64,000 nucleotides of DNA. It comes from Trichoplusia ni (Eukaryota > Arthropoda > Insecta > Lepidoptera > Noctuidae). How positions within the stretch are numbered: the first letter of the stretch is position 1; each line of letters opens with the position of its first letter. Position numbers and translations under genes: made by a program. Below are positions 49,580 to 60,109 of this stretch, piece after piece. The notes beneath the pieces are model-generated. The model saw only the letters and a program-made list of their open reading frames with translations. It had not been told where the DNA came from and made no database searches. The DNA lies in NCBI RefSeq assembly GCF_003590095.1, contig NC_039483.1, positions 558,001-622,000 on the forward strand. The letters run 5' to 3'.

Positions 49580-49592
49580 GTATTGGCTTTCT

Positions 49593-51734
49593 TCAATATT
49601 CAATGACCTCGTCCCAGCCATATGTTCTTCCCAAATCACACTTGCCATAGGTAATAAGACGCCAGTATTCTGAAGAAATAAAAAACATACATTTGAGATT
49701 TCATTCAGCTTTGGCTTACTTCAGGCCCTAGTAAGTACCTTCCTTTTAAAACAAATGTTAAAAAATTCCCAAATTCTAATGTTTAGAAAAGCATTTCCCA
49801 TTCTTGTTCTACGTGCCTGGCTCATAAGCCGCGAGTGATCAGTTTAGTAAGAAGGAATTCAGTTCATCCTGCCATCTTCTCCCGGATTTGCCTGGTTTTT
49901 CTTTTAATCGTCTACGGTATTAAGGAATTGAATCCTTGTGTCGCGTGGGGTTTCAAAAACCTTCAAGTTACATGCACAAAGACACCCAGACTCAATACAA
50001 ATGTCCGTGGATTACACAAATACTTGACTTACGAGGGGATCGAACCCGCTACACGTGGCTTCAGTTGTTTTGTTATGGGGTGACCTGAACCACTGAACTA
50101 TCCGTTCTGTGGTACAGGGAGCATTTGATGGTAGCTTTCCATCGTCGCCGTGCAAATTACACGTTATCAATTTAAAAGAGAGAATAATTTACAATGCGAT
50201 ATTATATTACTTACGATAACCTATCCTGCAGTTTTCGAAGAAAGCATCACAATAAGTGTCCACAGTTTTAACACCGGACTCCCATACTTGTGAGTAGAAT
50301 GCACAGACGGGAGCAGGCGATTCTCTGCAAAAATACCCTTAATACATGCCCTTCTTGTAAGGCGAAGTATACCAAGAAAATAGCAGAAGTCTAAAGAAAG
50401 AAGAAGAATTATGATAAAGATCTGCGGTAAAGTTGATGAAATAACAGCAATGAGGTTGCATTTGATTTTTGATACGAATCCCCCACTAAGGAGTTTAAAA
50501 CCGTCTGTCGTAATGGTGTCACAAACATTCAAGTCCCATGCCCAAGACACCAATACCAATAATAGCGTTCGTGGATGCAAATGCTACTGCTACGCGGGAT
50601 CAACTGACGCAGCAAACTTGGCTTGACTTGATTTTTTTTTTAAATATATAAATAATTATTAAATAATGTAACGGTTTTCTCACGCGTATTTGTCGGGAGT
50701 GCCCAACTAGTTTCGGACCCAACCGGAGTCCTTAATCAAGAGCTGACGCGGCGGGGTCGCGTGAGTAAACCATTGCATCACTTAATGATAAATCAGTCTC
50801 ACGACCGTTACTATAAAATATTTACAAAATGTCCATAATACGCACTGGCTTGTCGCACATCTGAGGTATTGATGGTAGCACATTTCGAGTCTAGCATCCG
50901 TGTGTTTTCCGATCCACGGGTATTCTTTCTGATGGTTTATCCATTGGTTCACTTCGTAGTGGTACTCTACAGGGGTGTATAGTCCAAAGTCCATCAGCAA
51001 GGCTTTGTCAACTTCGTTTTCCGACAAATCGGTTACTTCACCTTCAGTTGTACCCACTGTGTACAGAAATTATTAATTCAGATGTTGACGACGATTATTA
51101 CTTTATGAGATCCTGTTGAACTGAGGACTTAATTGATGAACAAATAATAAATATAATATAATAAAATAATTGAGGAATAAAGATCATTTTTTGCCCACAC
51201 GGGCGTACAAAATACCGAATTCAGGTAAAGACAAAAGTGACCTTCAGACCTTCTGTTTATAAATCACTTACTAAATAAATTAATAAAAATTAGCTCAAAT
51301 TGTAAGTAGTAGTAAATATGTATATCATGGTACTTGGTACGTTGCTGTAGCGTCTACTTCCACAAAACTCGTGACACTAGAGATTCCGAACAACCCGATA
51401 CACAAACTAAGAAAAAACACATTTACTATACTCATAATACAAGCTTTGTTTAATTTGGGACTTGGCTCCGCCATGTGAAAGTTATGTAATAACGTTATTA
51501 ATATTCTAATCTTCAACCATTAAAAAACATCCGTGGTACAACTGCCCGAGCAACGTGACTTCTTCACCAGGTTACCAACCCCCAAATCTGACCTTATGAA
51601 GGTCGCTGGTCAAAGCAAGACGTACCTGTGGGCGTAGTTGGCTGCTGCTGATTAGTCGGCATCGTAAATAATAACAAAACAATACTAAGGAAACGGACAA
51701 AAAAGAAATTGAAATTTATACATTTTTCAAACAT
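49593..51734 (-). CDS. Secreted Kazal-domain protein, 4 exons, 168 aa
   Basis: Coding exons are 51734-51626, 51056-50846, 50324-50215 and 49669-49593. Donors read CAG|GTACGT, CCA|GTGCGT and ATC|GTAAGT; acceptors read TACACAG, TTTTTGCAG and TTTCTTCAG. Phases 1, 2, 1 keep one frame from ATG to TGA, giving 168 residues. Residues 1-25 are a hydrophobic signal peptide (core FLSIVLLLF), then a Q/T/P-rich linker (28-36) and an acidic segment (38-95). Cysteines C96, C103, C114, C132, C139 and C154 are spaced 6-10-17-6-14. PVC at 112-114, the C-x6-C pair at 132-139 and YGKC at 151-154 match the Kazal serine-protease-inhibitor fold (usual disulfides 1-5, 2-4, 3-6). The C3-C4 gap is 17 residues instead of the usual 10 or so. 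By Kazal convention P1 would be T105, so classic trypsin inhibition is not implied; immune, gut, seminal or developmental roles are all possible. Seen: exons, splice sites, cysteine pattern. Known: family fold. Inferred: secretion and inhibitor-like role. The ATG chosen is the first in frame after the TATA box. Confidence 0.85.
49808..49905 (-). pseudogene. Decayed LINE RT C-terminal fragment in Kazal intron 3
   Basis: Minus-strand translation gives GRRWQDELNSFLLN, a stop, then SLAAYE. It lines up with the better-preserved copy at 12783-12927 (WRDDLDSFLPNLSLAALE). It has an in-frame stop and lacks the tail, so it is a relic. It lies in the same orientation as the host gene. Confidence 0.5.
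49912..50108 (-). mobile_element. SINE family A in Kazal intron 3
   Basis: Reverse-orientation copy: head at 50108 (GGATAGTTCAGTGGTTCAGG), box B-like GGGTTCGATCCCCTCG, tail AATCCTTGTGTCGCG at about 49935. Nearly full length. Confidence 0.6.
50478..50610 (-). mobile_element. SINE family A in Kazal intron 2, degraded
   Basis: Reverse-orientation body (CACAAACATTCAAGTCCCAT on the plus strand) and AGCGTTCGTGGATGCA. The head is largely decayed. Confidence 0.45.
50664..50815. mobile_element. Foldback element, deleted copy in Kazal intron 2
   Basis: Left arm ATGTAACGGTTTTCTCACGC through CGGAGTCCTTAATCA. The right arm is shortened to GTGAGTAAACCATTGCATCA, then AATCAGTCTCACGACCGTTA. Most of the second arm is deleted. 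Confidence 0.6.
51420..51505 (+). repeat. SINE family C tail fragment in Kazal intron 1
   Basis: Read on the minus strand, the CTTTCACATGGCGG and CAAAGCTTGTATTATGAGTA blocks match 49210-49270 read on the plus strand. The head is missing, so this is a truncated insertion. Confidence 0.5.
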
Positions 51735-51764
51735 TTCCTGAGTTTTCTTGCACTTCTTGAGACA

Positions 51765-51800
51765 GTTTCCAATGATTTATCTCCGATCGTTCATTTATAG
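51765..51800 (-). promoter_or_regulatory. TATA-box core promoter of the Kazal gene
   Basis: On the minus strand TATAAA lies at 51799-51794. A start site about 30 bases downstream would be near 51768, close to TCATTG, leaving a 5' UTR of roughly 35 bases before the ATG at 51734. The spacing to a start codon that opens a signal peptide supports this as the real promoter. The exact start site is inferred. Confidence 0.55.
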
Positions 51801-51920
51801 AGACGTGATGTAGTTAACCTTGACTGTTAATTAGGTTTGATTGGCATGTTATCAGCTATTTGCGATAGCTGTGTCAATGCAAATGATCTCATTAATCAAT
51901 GTAAGGTGTTTACCGTAGAT

Positions 51921-51958
51921 CGAAAATTATCTTATATCTCGTATCTTTTATCTCTTTC
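51921..51958 (-). promoter_or_regulatory. GATA-motif cluster upstream of the Kazal gene
   Basis: Read on the minus strand, 51955-51928 contains four GATA cores in 28 bases (GAGATAA, AGATAC, AGATAT, AGATAA). They lie about 160-190 bases upstream of the inferred start site. In insects, GATA factors drive fat body and gut genes. AT-rich sequence produces GATA by chance, so this is a lead and not a proof. Confidence 0.3.
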
Positions 51959-51959
51959 T

Positions 51960-53295
51960 TTTATTGTCTGTCTCCCTTCCGAGCACGAATTTCCCACCTA
52001 CGATTTAGATTAGATTTACCTCTGAAGTTCGTTTATTTGTTTGGAGTGATAGAAAGGTAGGGTTAAATATTTTAACGTCGTCATTAGATCTGTCTTAAAG
52101 TTTTTTTTTCTAGTCATCACAATAATACATCCAACCCAAAATATTAAACGGAAAATCCATAATTTTAAATTTTAATCGCGTATAAGAGACAAACATTAAG
52201 GACTTGACGCAGAGTACCGTCAGTAGCACATTTGAGATGAAAGGTACTTATGCGGTAAATAAATTATAGAGCTTTTTAGCCTCGAAAGGGATTTCGTGTT
52301 AATGTATATGGATATATATTGTCGCTACTGGGAGCAAAAAACTCAGCGTGACGAGTCGTGTTATAATTTATTAATAGAATTTTTTAACGAGTTTAGAATG
52401 CGTGAATAATACATTTGTCTAAGGATCTTAGGAGAATAAATAAGTTTGATTTTATCAAATCTTAAAAATATTTTTGGAATTACACAAAACAACATAGCGT
52501 AAGGATTTTTTTTAGTTTTCCTGGTTTTTTTTTCAGTAAAATGTTCTCTCTACTCTCGTTTCGTCTCCCTCTGACCAAACCCCCGACTATTTCAATCTTT
52601 CTTGCCTACGAAAACAGTTTTATCGTTTTTATTAGAGTACAATTTTAAAATAGATTGAGTCAGATAAACTCACTGTTGATAGATAATTTGTATTAGTATG
52701 TAAATACATAATTTTCTTTATTCTTTTGTATAATTGCTAAAACGACTCCCGCATTAAGGAATTTAATTGCTTTTCTTTTCATACATTTTCATTTTTTAAA
52801 TATTAGGCCTGTACTATATTTTTGTAATAAATAAAATGTTACCCTTTTTGTTGTTTTGTTCTGCTGACGATTTCAGATGGTAACTTGGGAATTACCCGGA
52901 TAAGGATGTAAGCTAACATGATTATTGTGGCCTCGTGTTTGTTTGATAACTCAGTTAGTCAAGTGTCGGCCAAACTTAATATAATACTCATTATGTGACG
53001 GTCTTATAGATGTTCTTCTAAATAGTTCTTGTAACTTTACATGCAGGAGTTGTGGAGAACCGTCCCCGCTTTTTGCTATGACCAATATTCTTGCTAAATA
53101 GGCTAACACTAGTCTTCGGCTGAAGTAACGTATGCGGCTGCCGTAGTGCTGGACCCTTCTGTTTTAAAAAGCCCCGTGCATTAAAGAGGTTTAAACTACC
53201 TCGATTCTGCCAAAGCCCTTCTTTAATCACTGATAGCGATACACAAACATGAATAGCCTAAAGCTTAAGATAAAGTATGGTGATTATAGTTAATT
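51960..53295. other. Kazal upstream intergenic, no gene seen
   Basis: AT-rich. A 70-codon minus-strand frame at 53018-53230 has no support beyond length. Confidence 0.4.
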
Positions 53296-53299
53296 TACA

Positions 53300-53470
53300 A
53301 AAGTTGAGAGGCACTGTAGTGGCGGCCGGTTGGATTAAGGCGGCGACGTGATTGATAACAGACATCGCGGATAGAAACGCAATGAGCCGTGATGCCCGCC
53401 GTTCATTTGTTTCGAACGGGTCAGCGCTTGGTCATAAGCGGAGCGGAGATAAAGCCTGCTTTTAGTTTTG
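53300..53470. promoter_or_regulatory. GC-rich non-coding island
   Basis: GTAGTGGCGGCCGGTTGGAT, then GGCGGCGACGTGATTGATAA, then GCCGTGATGCCCGCCGTTCA. All six frames are broken by stops within it. It includes TGATTGAT, an Exd/Pbx-type site. Lies about 1.5 kb upstream of the Kazal promoter. Confidence 0.25.
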
Positions 53471-53789
53471 CAAATGCAATGCAACAGTCTTCTACAGATT
53501 TCAAATAAATAAAAATGTGAGTGTAAATCTCAATTTGCTAGGAATTACTCAGTAGTTTTATAGGTTATACGTACGACTTTAGTGTTGTATATTCTTAGGT
53601 GTTTTAAATATTTTGGTTGCACGATTATGATTGCGTACTGTGTTTGTTAGTTATTAATTAAAGCAGTTAAAAACAAAGGAACGGATGTGGAGGCAATTAA
53701 AATTACTTAGTAAAATTGTAGTCTGACTAATAAAAAAATTGAAACGAATGGTTGAAGAACATTTAGTCATCCTTAAGGTCTATAATTTT

Positions 53790-53945
53790 TTAACGTCTAG
53801 TTTTGCGTGAGCTTTCACAAACATTCAATTCACATGCAAATAATATTTCTCAAACATTTTATTCAGAAATACTTTCTAAATCTCTAAACAAATCCACGAC
53901 ACTTCGAGTTTCAACCGCTAATCTCACCACTGTGTTCTTACCTTT
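53790..53945 (-). mobile_element. SINE family A, very degraded
   Basis: TTTCACAAACATTCAATTCA, CAAATCCACGACACTTCGAG and TTTCAACCGCTAATCTCACC keep the order of family A landmarks with many changes, so this is an old copy. Confidence 0.35.
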
Positions 53946-54116
53946 ACATTCTAATGGATTATATAGCGACTGCTGTTGAAACACAAGTACCTACGTGTTG
54001 TATGTTAGTATATGTTGTCAGGCTGACTAGAACTAATATGAATGGAGATTTATTCCACGCGATATTGCTTTAAAAACGGCTGTTTTGTTACACGTACAAT
54101 GTTAGCAAAATTGTTA

Positions 54117-54163
54117 CGGTTTTGAAAACTGCAATTCATTTTGAATTGCAGTTTTCAAACCGG
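54117..54163. repeat. Near-perfect hairpin, 21-bp stem, 3-4-base loop
   Basis: TTGAAAACTGCAATTCA and its complement TGAATTGCAGTTTTCAA face each other across TTT; the stem extends through CGGTTT with a single T bulge. No open frame or repeat family is attached. Confidence 0.7.
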
Positions 54164-55099
54164 CTAGGAATCGTCATAAATTATTGTTAGTATATTAAGT
54201 TATAATCGGTTTATACTTGGCTGTGTATCGTTTACGGCTTAACAGATTAGTTTTACTATATTCTAAGGATTTTCAATCAAAAAAGAACATTTAAAAAGTA
54301 AAAATATATTAATATTTGAAAATCAAAACTAAACTATTTATTAGAGGTACAATGGTTCACAATATTAAATTATTTTATAAATGATATCATAATATTAATA
54401 GGTTCATCTAAAACCTATTTTTCTAAACTTTTCTCTAACAAACGTCTCATAACACCATACAGCAATAAACACAATACTATGAATTACATTTATAGAGTTA
54501 GTATCGAATAGAATCGATTGTGCCTCCTGCTACAGGTTCCATCTCAAAATAGACGCTCCACTGCCCTATTTACAGCTAATTCAGTTCCTCCGTATTGTTA
54601 CTTTCATTCACTGACTTTGTCATTTTATTTTATATGATATAAGTCGTTAAGGCAGTATTAAATTGTAAACTAGTTATTATTTAACATAGTATTTATTAAG
54701 TAGATGCAAATTCATAAAAACTTTTGGTCTAAAGCAAAATAAGTGCCTTTTTTTAGTTTCCAGTCTTGGTTGTTTGTTAGAAAAATATTGCTTCATTAAT
54801 ATAGGATACGTGAAAGCGAAAGCTCAACAAAGGCCATAAAATAATATACTTTTAAAATAATAATAAAGGAAAGTTTTTACGTCTTTTTTGCATGGGAATC
54901 AAAGTACTCGAAAAGACAACTTAAACGAATCCTATCTCGGTGGTGGTATCAGCAGAGCTCCTATAACCACCTTCCCGCTCCAGCATCAGATCAGCTCTAT
55001 GACAATTATAATATAAGATTCTCACGCAATATAACCAACCGCTCGTGAGCTAGCGTGGTGATCGACACGCATTCAAATCATAAATTATTTAAAAGTCAA

Positions 55100-55395
55100 A
55101 TCATCATCTTAGCCTTTTCTACAACTATGTTGAGGTCGGCTTCCAGTCTAACCGAATTCAACTAAGTAGGTACCAGTGTTTTACAAGGAGCGACTGCCTA
55201 TCAGACCTCCTCAACCCAGTAACCTGGGCAACACGATACCCCTTAGTTAGACTGGTTGTCAGACTTTCTAGCTTCTGACTACCTGTAACGACTGTCAAAG
55301 ATGTATGAATGTCAGACGGGACCCACAATTTAACGTGCCTTCCGAAATACGGATTGACTCGAGGAACCGCGTCAAGTGTAGCTTAACCTGTGATC
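55100..55395 (-). repeat. GGAAGCCGACCCCAAC-family tail, reverse copy
   Basis: On the plus strand reads AACTATGTTGAGGTCGGCTT, GTGTTTTACAAGGAGCGACT, CACAATTTAACGTGCCTTCC. The longest copy in the window. Confidence 0.5.
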
Positions 55396-55864
55396 GATCC
55401 ACTTATGCAGTTATTGTTGGAATTAAACGTTTTGACAATGTAATAAATGAGAAGAAAATGAGCTGACCCTCTCTCTTAAAATACAGCGAACAATACGTAT
55501 AATGTGTAAGAGTATCTCAGAAAATTTTAATAAAAATAACACATTATTATTACGTATTAGTTTTACTTAGACACCCTTCAGTTATAGCTTAGCCACGAGT
55601 TCACAATCGAACGAGAAAAAAAATCGAAAACGCATTCTTACATTCACATCAACTCAAGCAAGGAACGAGGTGTCATCATAACTCCTTCGGAATTCTAAAC
55701 GGACGGACGCTTGTTACAATAGTTCCGCAAATTGCTGACCAGACAGTATCGTTTCGACATATCAGGAACCATTGGGGATTAAATACGCAAGTGAATACCG
55801 ACCAGCGATGAATACTACTCGATAATTTAGGCAACACTATCCTACTTACAAATTTTATGAATGC

Positions 55865-56045
55865 GAAAGTTGGTAAGGATGTGTGGATGTTTGAGTCTTT
55901 TCACATACTAAAAATAACTACTAAACAGATTTTCATGAAATTTGGCACAGTAATAGATGACTACCGGGAATTACACATAGGCTACTTTATGACTAAAAAC
56001 AAGTTGATCCTTTTCTGCGAATTCGGGTGACGGCTGGCGCGAAAT
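55865..56045 (+). repeat. Dispersed repeat with GAAATTTGGCAC core
   Basis: CAGATTTTCATGAAATTTGG, GGAATTACACATAGGCTACT and GACGGCTGGCG match a moth repeat type that I recall. Degraded. Confidence 0.35.
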
Positions 56046-56767
56046 GTGGAAAGTTAAAGAAAAGCTAAAGCTAGTAGGAAATATTTTATTTAAACATAGC
56101 TAATAAGATGACAGCGAAATTCAGAACTCCCTTTTGTATTTATAATATTTTCAGGCAACAAGCTTTCTAGAAATTATTTGAAACATTAACACTTCTCCAT
56201 GTGCTAATTACGAGTTTGAACAACCGTATGAGGTTAATAAAAGAAAATATGTTCTTGACCCTTCTTTTATGCAACCCCCCAGCAGAGGTACGTACACAAA
56301 GACGTTGCAGCATAACTTTGTCATAATACCCACAAATAGAGGAGATACAACTCCTTTAGTGTGAGATATATATTTAAAATTTATTTCTAGACTCTATCTA
56401 GACGTCTCATATCATATTTAAAAATTAAAATCGTATTTTTCCTACACGTACATCTCGTCTTAATATCCCAACTTCGCGACGTTGATAAAATATAAAATTT
56501 TTATAAAAAAAGATATTCAACGAAGTTCGACGCACTCTTAAACTGTATGTTCAGTTAACGAATGCTTTTGACGTATCTGTAGAGTCGATAGCAGGAGATA
56601 TCTAGCTGAATTGGATCCCTACGGAAGCAGGTATTCAACGGTACCTGTAACTGTCTGGAGATCAAAACAATTAGGGCACGATCCTTTGTCTCTTATCGTG
56701 AAAGTTACAGGGAAAATTGTGTCGGTTGAGAATTGGTTGTTACAGTTTGTGAGGTATTTATCTATTA

Positions 56768-56895
56768 TGGTTTTTTACGCGTACTTATTGGGATCATACG
56801 ACTAGTTTCGGACCCCATTTTTGTAATTAATAATGGCCCAGTTTGGCTCCAGTTGGGTCCGAAACTAATCAGGTGATCTCAATAAATACGTGTGA
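56768..56895. mobile_element. Foldback element, degraded copy
   Basis: CGACTAGTTTCGGACCCCAT on the left, GTTGGGTCCGAAACTAATCA on the right, ending AATAAATACGTGTGAGC. Confidence 0.5.
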
Positions 56896-56909
56896 GCTAG
56901 TTATCATAC

Positions 56910-58240
56910 AAATAATTATGAATCTGCACAACAAAAGTTATTATTACAATGTTTGTATGGTTCATGAATATCAATTGCAGGTAATTAAATATAAAGTTTA
57001 GAGTATACCAATACTTTTGCCCTCTTAAAAGCATCTCACATTTTGTCCAAAGCAAAACCAGATCAAAAAGACCCAAAGCTAAAAACTACCAACATAATAC
57101 TGCACACATGTTGGAGTATAGAAAACACATTTCAATTAATCTAGTACAGAGAAGTTTTAAAAGGCATATGTCACCGGACGACATCGCTTGATTAAGAAAT
57201 GCCTGCATGCCTCTCCGTGCATGGGCCTTGAGCCATGATCCCTTACATTTCTCGCGAATCTATTGAACGGGACACAAAAGCTTTCATTACTCAGATGAAG
57301 TGTTATTACTTAGAATGTTTTCAGGAATAAGAACCTATTTGGATTTTTGTATTGAGATTTTTATGATACGTTCGTTTTGTATTGATATGTTTGATTCAAA
57401 GTTATAAGGGTCTCTATAAATAGACTATAAGGTGATCTTTGGGTTGTATAACATTAAACTGGATTAATTAAAAATGTTAAAAACAGACTCCTTTTCTGCT
57501 TTTTAATAGTTAAGCCCTGCCTTTTTGCAAAACCCTTGCAAAAAAAGGGAAACATTTCAAATATTATACTTTTAACTGACTACCTATAAAGGTTCACGAG
57601 ATTGGTGCGATGGGTGCGATAGGAGGTGGTGTCATGTCATGACGTTTACAGGTTGACTGACAGCTTAACCTTAAAAATAGGCTTCCTTTTTTTATTCAAA
57701 TAATTACTTAATTCTGAAGTCAAATAATATTTAATTACGTTGGATAAATTTATTTAAAGAAAGTCTGTAAAAATATTAACTCAAGTTGAATATAAATGTA
57801 CAATAATTCAGACAGTATCATGAAATAAGATCACCCGAAAGTCAGAAGTTAATTCAGCGTCCCTTAATTTAAGTAATTTTATCGCCTTGAAAAGCTTTTA
57901 TTATTCACTCCGATGCGTGCACTAATTCTTGTTCAATTTGCATATTAATCTGCAAATTTGTGAAGTCGTTCTTTTGGGCAAAAATGCTTAATTCCCTGTT
58001 GGGCGCCATGGAGTGAATCACAATGTGAAATGTTCATCGTCCAATATTATGTTGGAGTGTTACAGATTTCTATAGATTTTACGGTTGATTTGTTCAAGCT
58101 CAGTCTTTTTAACTTTAAAGCTTTCCGGTAGAATGGTCATATAACTGAATAACTTCTAATCACAGCAAAAGATTTTCGTGTTGCCTAGTGCTTACCGTAG
58201 TTAGCTGTCAAAAAAACATAGTGAATCGACTTTTAACTTT
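56910..58240. other. No gene seen
   Basis: AT-rich, no recognised repeat. Confidence 0.45.
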
Positions 58241-58243
58241 TTT

Positions 58244-58448
58244 TAACGTCTACCGCCCTTAAGATTTTAATCCTTATGTCGCGGAGGGTTTCACAAACAA
58301 ACAAATCCCATGCACAATGACACCCAGGCTCAGAACAAGCATTCGTGGATCACGCAATTGCTTGCTCTACGCGGGGATCGAACCTGCGACTCGACGCGCG
58401 CATTAGATTTGGCTAGGTGACCACAACCACTGGGCTATCCGTGTAGTC
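58244..58448 (-). mobile_element. SINE family A, near full length
   Basis: On the minus strand: head GGATAGCCCAGTGGTTGTGG, box B GCAGGTTCGATCCCCGCG, body and tail AGGATTAAAATCTTAAGGGC. Best-preserved reverse copy. Confidence 0.65.
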
Positions 58449-58734
58449 AAATTATGTACAAACATCACGCAAGCAGACTAAAGTACATACATAGATCACA
58501 ACATAGATCCCAGTTATAAAACATCTTGAAGCTCGACCTTACCAAAAGACTCTCTTTGTATTTTCCAATCCGAATTCAATGCCTTACAAAATCCCAAGTC
58601 TGGTTCATTCTTAGACTAAACATCAAACACACATATTTCTAAAGCCTAGAAATCAATAACACATTACAGCGGAATGACGCGCCATTTTCATTAAGACTGC
58701 GTCACCCTGTATTTCGCAAGTCATCTGTCTACCT

Positions 58735-58855
58735 ACTACCGTCTGTTAAAGTAACATTGTGGAAGGGAGACATCGCTCTACACCGAGTATTGCTGTCACG
58801 CTTGCACAACAGCAAAGATACTTCTTTGAGAGGTGATGGTAGGCCCCAGGCCAGA
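58735..58855. mobile_element. Short hairpin element, same family
   Basis: Outer pair CTACCGTCTGTTAAAG and CTTTGAGAGGTGATGGTAG; inner GTGGAAGGGAGACATCGCTC and TGTCACGCTTGCACAAC. Confidence 0.5.
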
Positions 58856-59034
58856 CCCACCAATAGTTAGGTTTAAAGCACATTGTGAACATGCTGTATA
58901 TTGGGAACAGAATATTAAGGCATGTTTTGGAATGATTTTATGTCAGATTATTTTAGTTGCAACTGTTTTGCTGTAACTTATTCCAGTGGACTAGCAGGAA
59001 CAAGTGTCAATAATTCTTGCCAAAAACTTTCCCG

Positions 59035-59272
59035 AAAGGTAAAAACGGTACCCTATTACCATAGCTCTGTCTGTCTACCACTAGCTGTATCTTGTGGTAT
59101 CGTAAAGGCAAGTAAAGATCGACGTCAAGCTGCGTTTTACAGACATTAATTCAAAAAAATTGTAGATATCGCCCTCAGATTTATTTGTCACCCAACCGTT
59201 TTGTCTTCCTCTGGCCTATATGTAAGGAGCGCTCAGTGTCGCGAGTCCAACACACTTTTAAACGGTTTTTTG
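59035..59272 (+). repeat. GGGTTCCGTACCC-family repeat, degraded
   Basis: GGTAAAAACGGTACCCTATT, CTCTGTCTGTCTACCACTAG, and the end CGCTCAGTGTCGCGAGTCCA then AAACGGTTTTTT. Confidence 0.45.
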
Positions 59273-59707
59273 CAGTTAGCCACAAGCATTTTACAATCTT
59301 TAGACACAAACATGTATATACCAAAAACCTAAATCTCGTCCAACAAAGTCACCTAAGCATTCCATCTTCATTTCTCCCAAAAAAAAGCTCCATAACCCAT
59401 TTTTCTGCATAAATTTAGTTTACGAATAAACAAAAAGTAATCACTTAGGGCCAGACTAAAGTATTGCCAACCGAAAGCTGTCACAAACATGACTAATGCG
59501 AAGTACTTGACTGGGAACAGACACTTGAGAAAGTGTTACCAAACGCCCTTTACTTGGGCCCATCAATCATGGGAAATTACCACATATAACATAGTAAGAT
59601 ACCGACCTTCGAATTCGAGACGTATTTTTGCTCTGGCGTATATCGAAGAATATTGAAACAGCTAGACAAATAAACAAGTGTTGTTCTTATATTCACTTTT
59701 GAGAGGA

Positions 59708-60100
59708 TGATTTATCGATAAACGGTGTAAAGATTTACTCATACCTATTTTTCGTGGTCGTCCGACTAGTTTCGGACGCAACCGGATCGGAGTCTTTAAT
59801 CGTGAGTTGCCATGGTACCTTGGTGCTGTGCTCACATCAGCAATTTTGTTCGAAACCGTAGCTCTGCGTCAGCTCATGATTAAGACACCGGTCGGATGCT
59901 CCCGACAAAGACGCTTTATAATATTTAAATTTTACTTTATTAAATGATAAGCCGACTAGTTTCGGACTCCTTACTCATACCGGATCGTACCGCAGTCCTT
60001 AATCATGAGCAGTGGTTGGGTCTGCTCATTTACGCGTGAGTAAACCGTTAGATCATTTAATAATGAATCATTCTCACGATAGTTACTATCAAGTGTCACT
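59708..60100. mobile_element. Compound foldback-family array
   Basis: Several partial arms (GACTAGTTTCGGAC at about 59763 and again at about 59955; AGTCCTTAATCATGAGCAG at about 59994) end with CGCGTGAGTAAACCGTTAGA and TCTCACGATAGTTACTATC. It looks like nested or tandem insertions, more diverged than the 62219 copy. Confidence 0.5.
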
Positions 60101-60109
60101 TTGATCGTA

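Larger units (their letters stand above)
49158..49592 (-). other. Probable 3' UTR of the Kazal gene, made of repeats
   Basis: Downstream of the TGA only about 13 bases precede the (GAT)n tail of an opposite-strand LINE 3' end (49440-49579). A tRNA-type SINE in the sense direction (49185-49433) follows. Two AATAAA signals on the minus strand, at 49172-49167 and 49163-49158, lie just beyond it. The transcript end is therefore inferred to be about 430 bases after the stop, with nearly all of the 3' UTR repeat-derived. Confidence 0.4.
50325..50845 (-). other. Intron 2 of the Kazal gene with two repeat insertions
   Basis: This phase-2 intron holds a SINE-A remnant (50478-50610) and an arm of the foldback family (50664-50815). 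The foldback arm ends about 30 bases from the 5' splice site. Introns 1 (51057-51625) and 3 (49670-50214) are of similar size, 569 and 545 bases, and also contain repeats. Confidence 0.6.

Noticed and set aside
50221..50580. 119-residue minus-strand frame across Kazal exon 3
   Set aside because: Wrong frame: the real exon reads in another frame with the Kazal cysteines; this one runs into a SINE.
51325..51516. Minus-strand frame that starts with a signal-peptide-like sequence, upstream of Kazal exon 2
   Set aside because: Its start region is the SINE family C tail, and its only usable donors are phase 0 or 2, while exon 2 needs phase 1. The exon at 51734-51626 fits in phase and follows a TATA box.
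56590..56805. Protein-like plus-strand frame (YLAELDPYGSRYSTVPVTVW)
   Set aside because: Length is within chance for this window, it has weak splice edges, and it runs into a foldback element.
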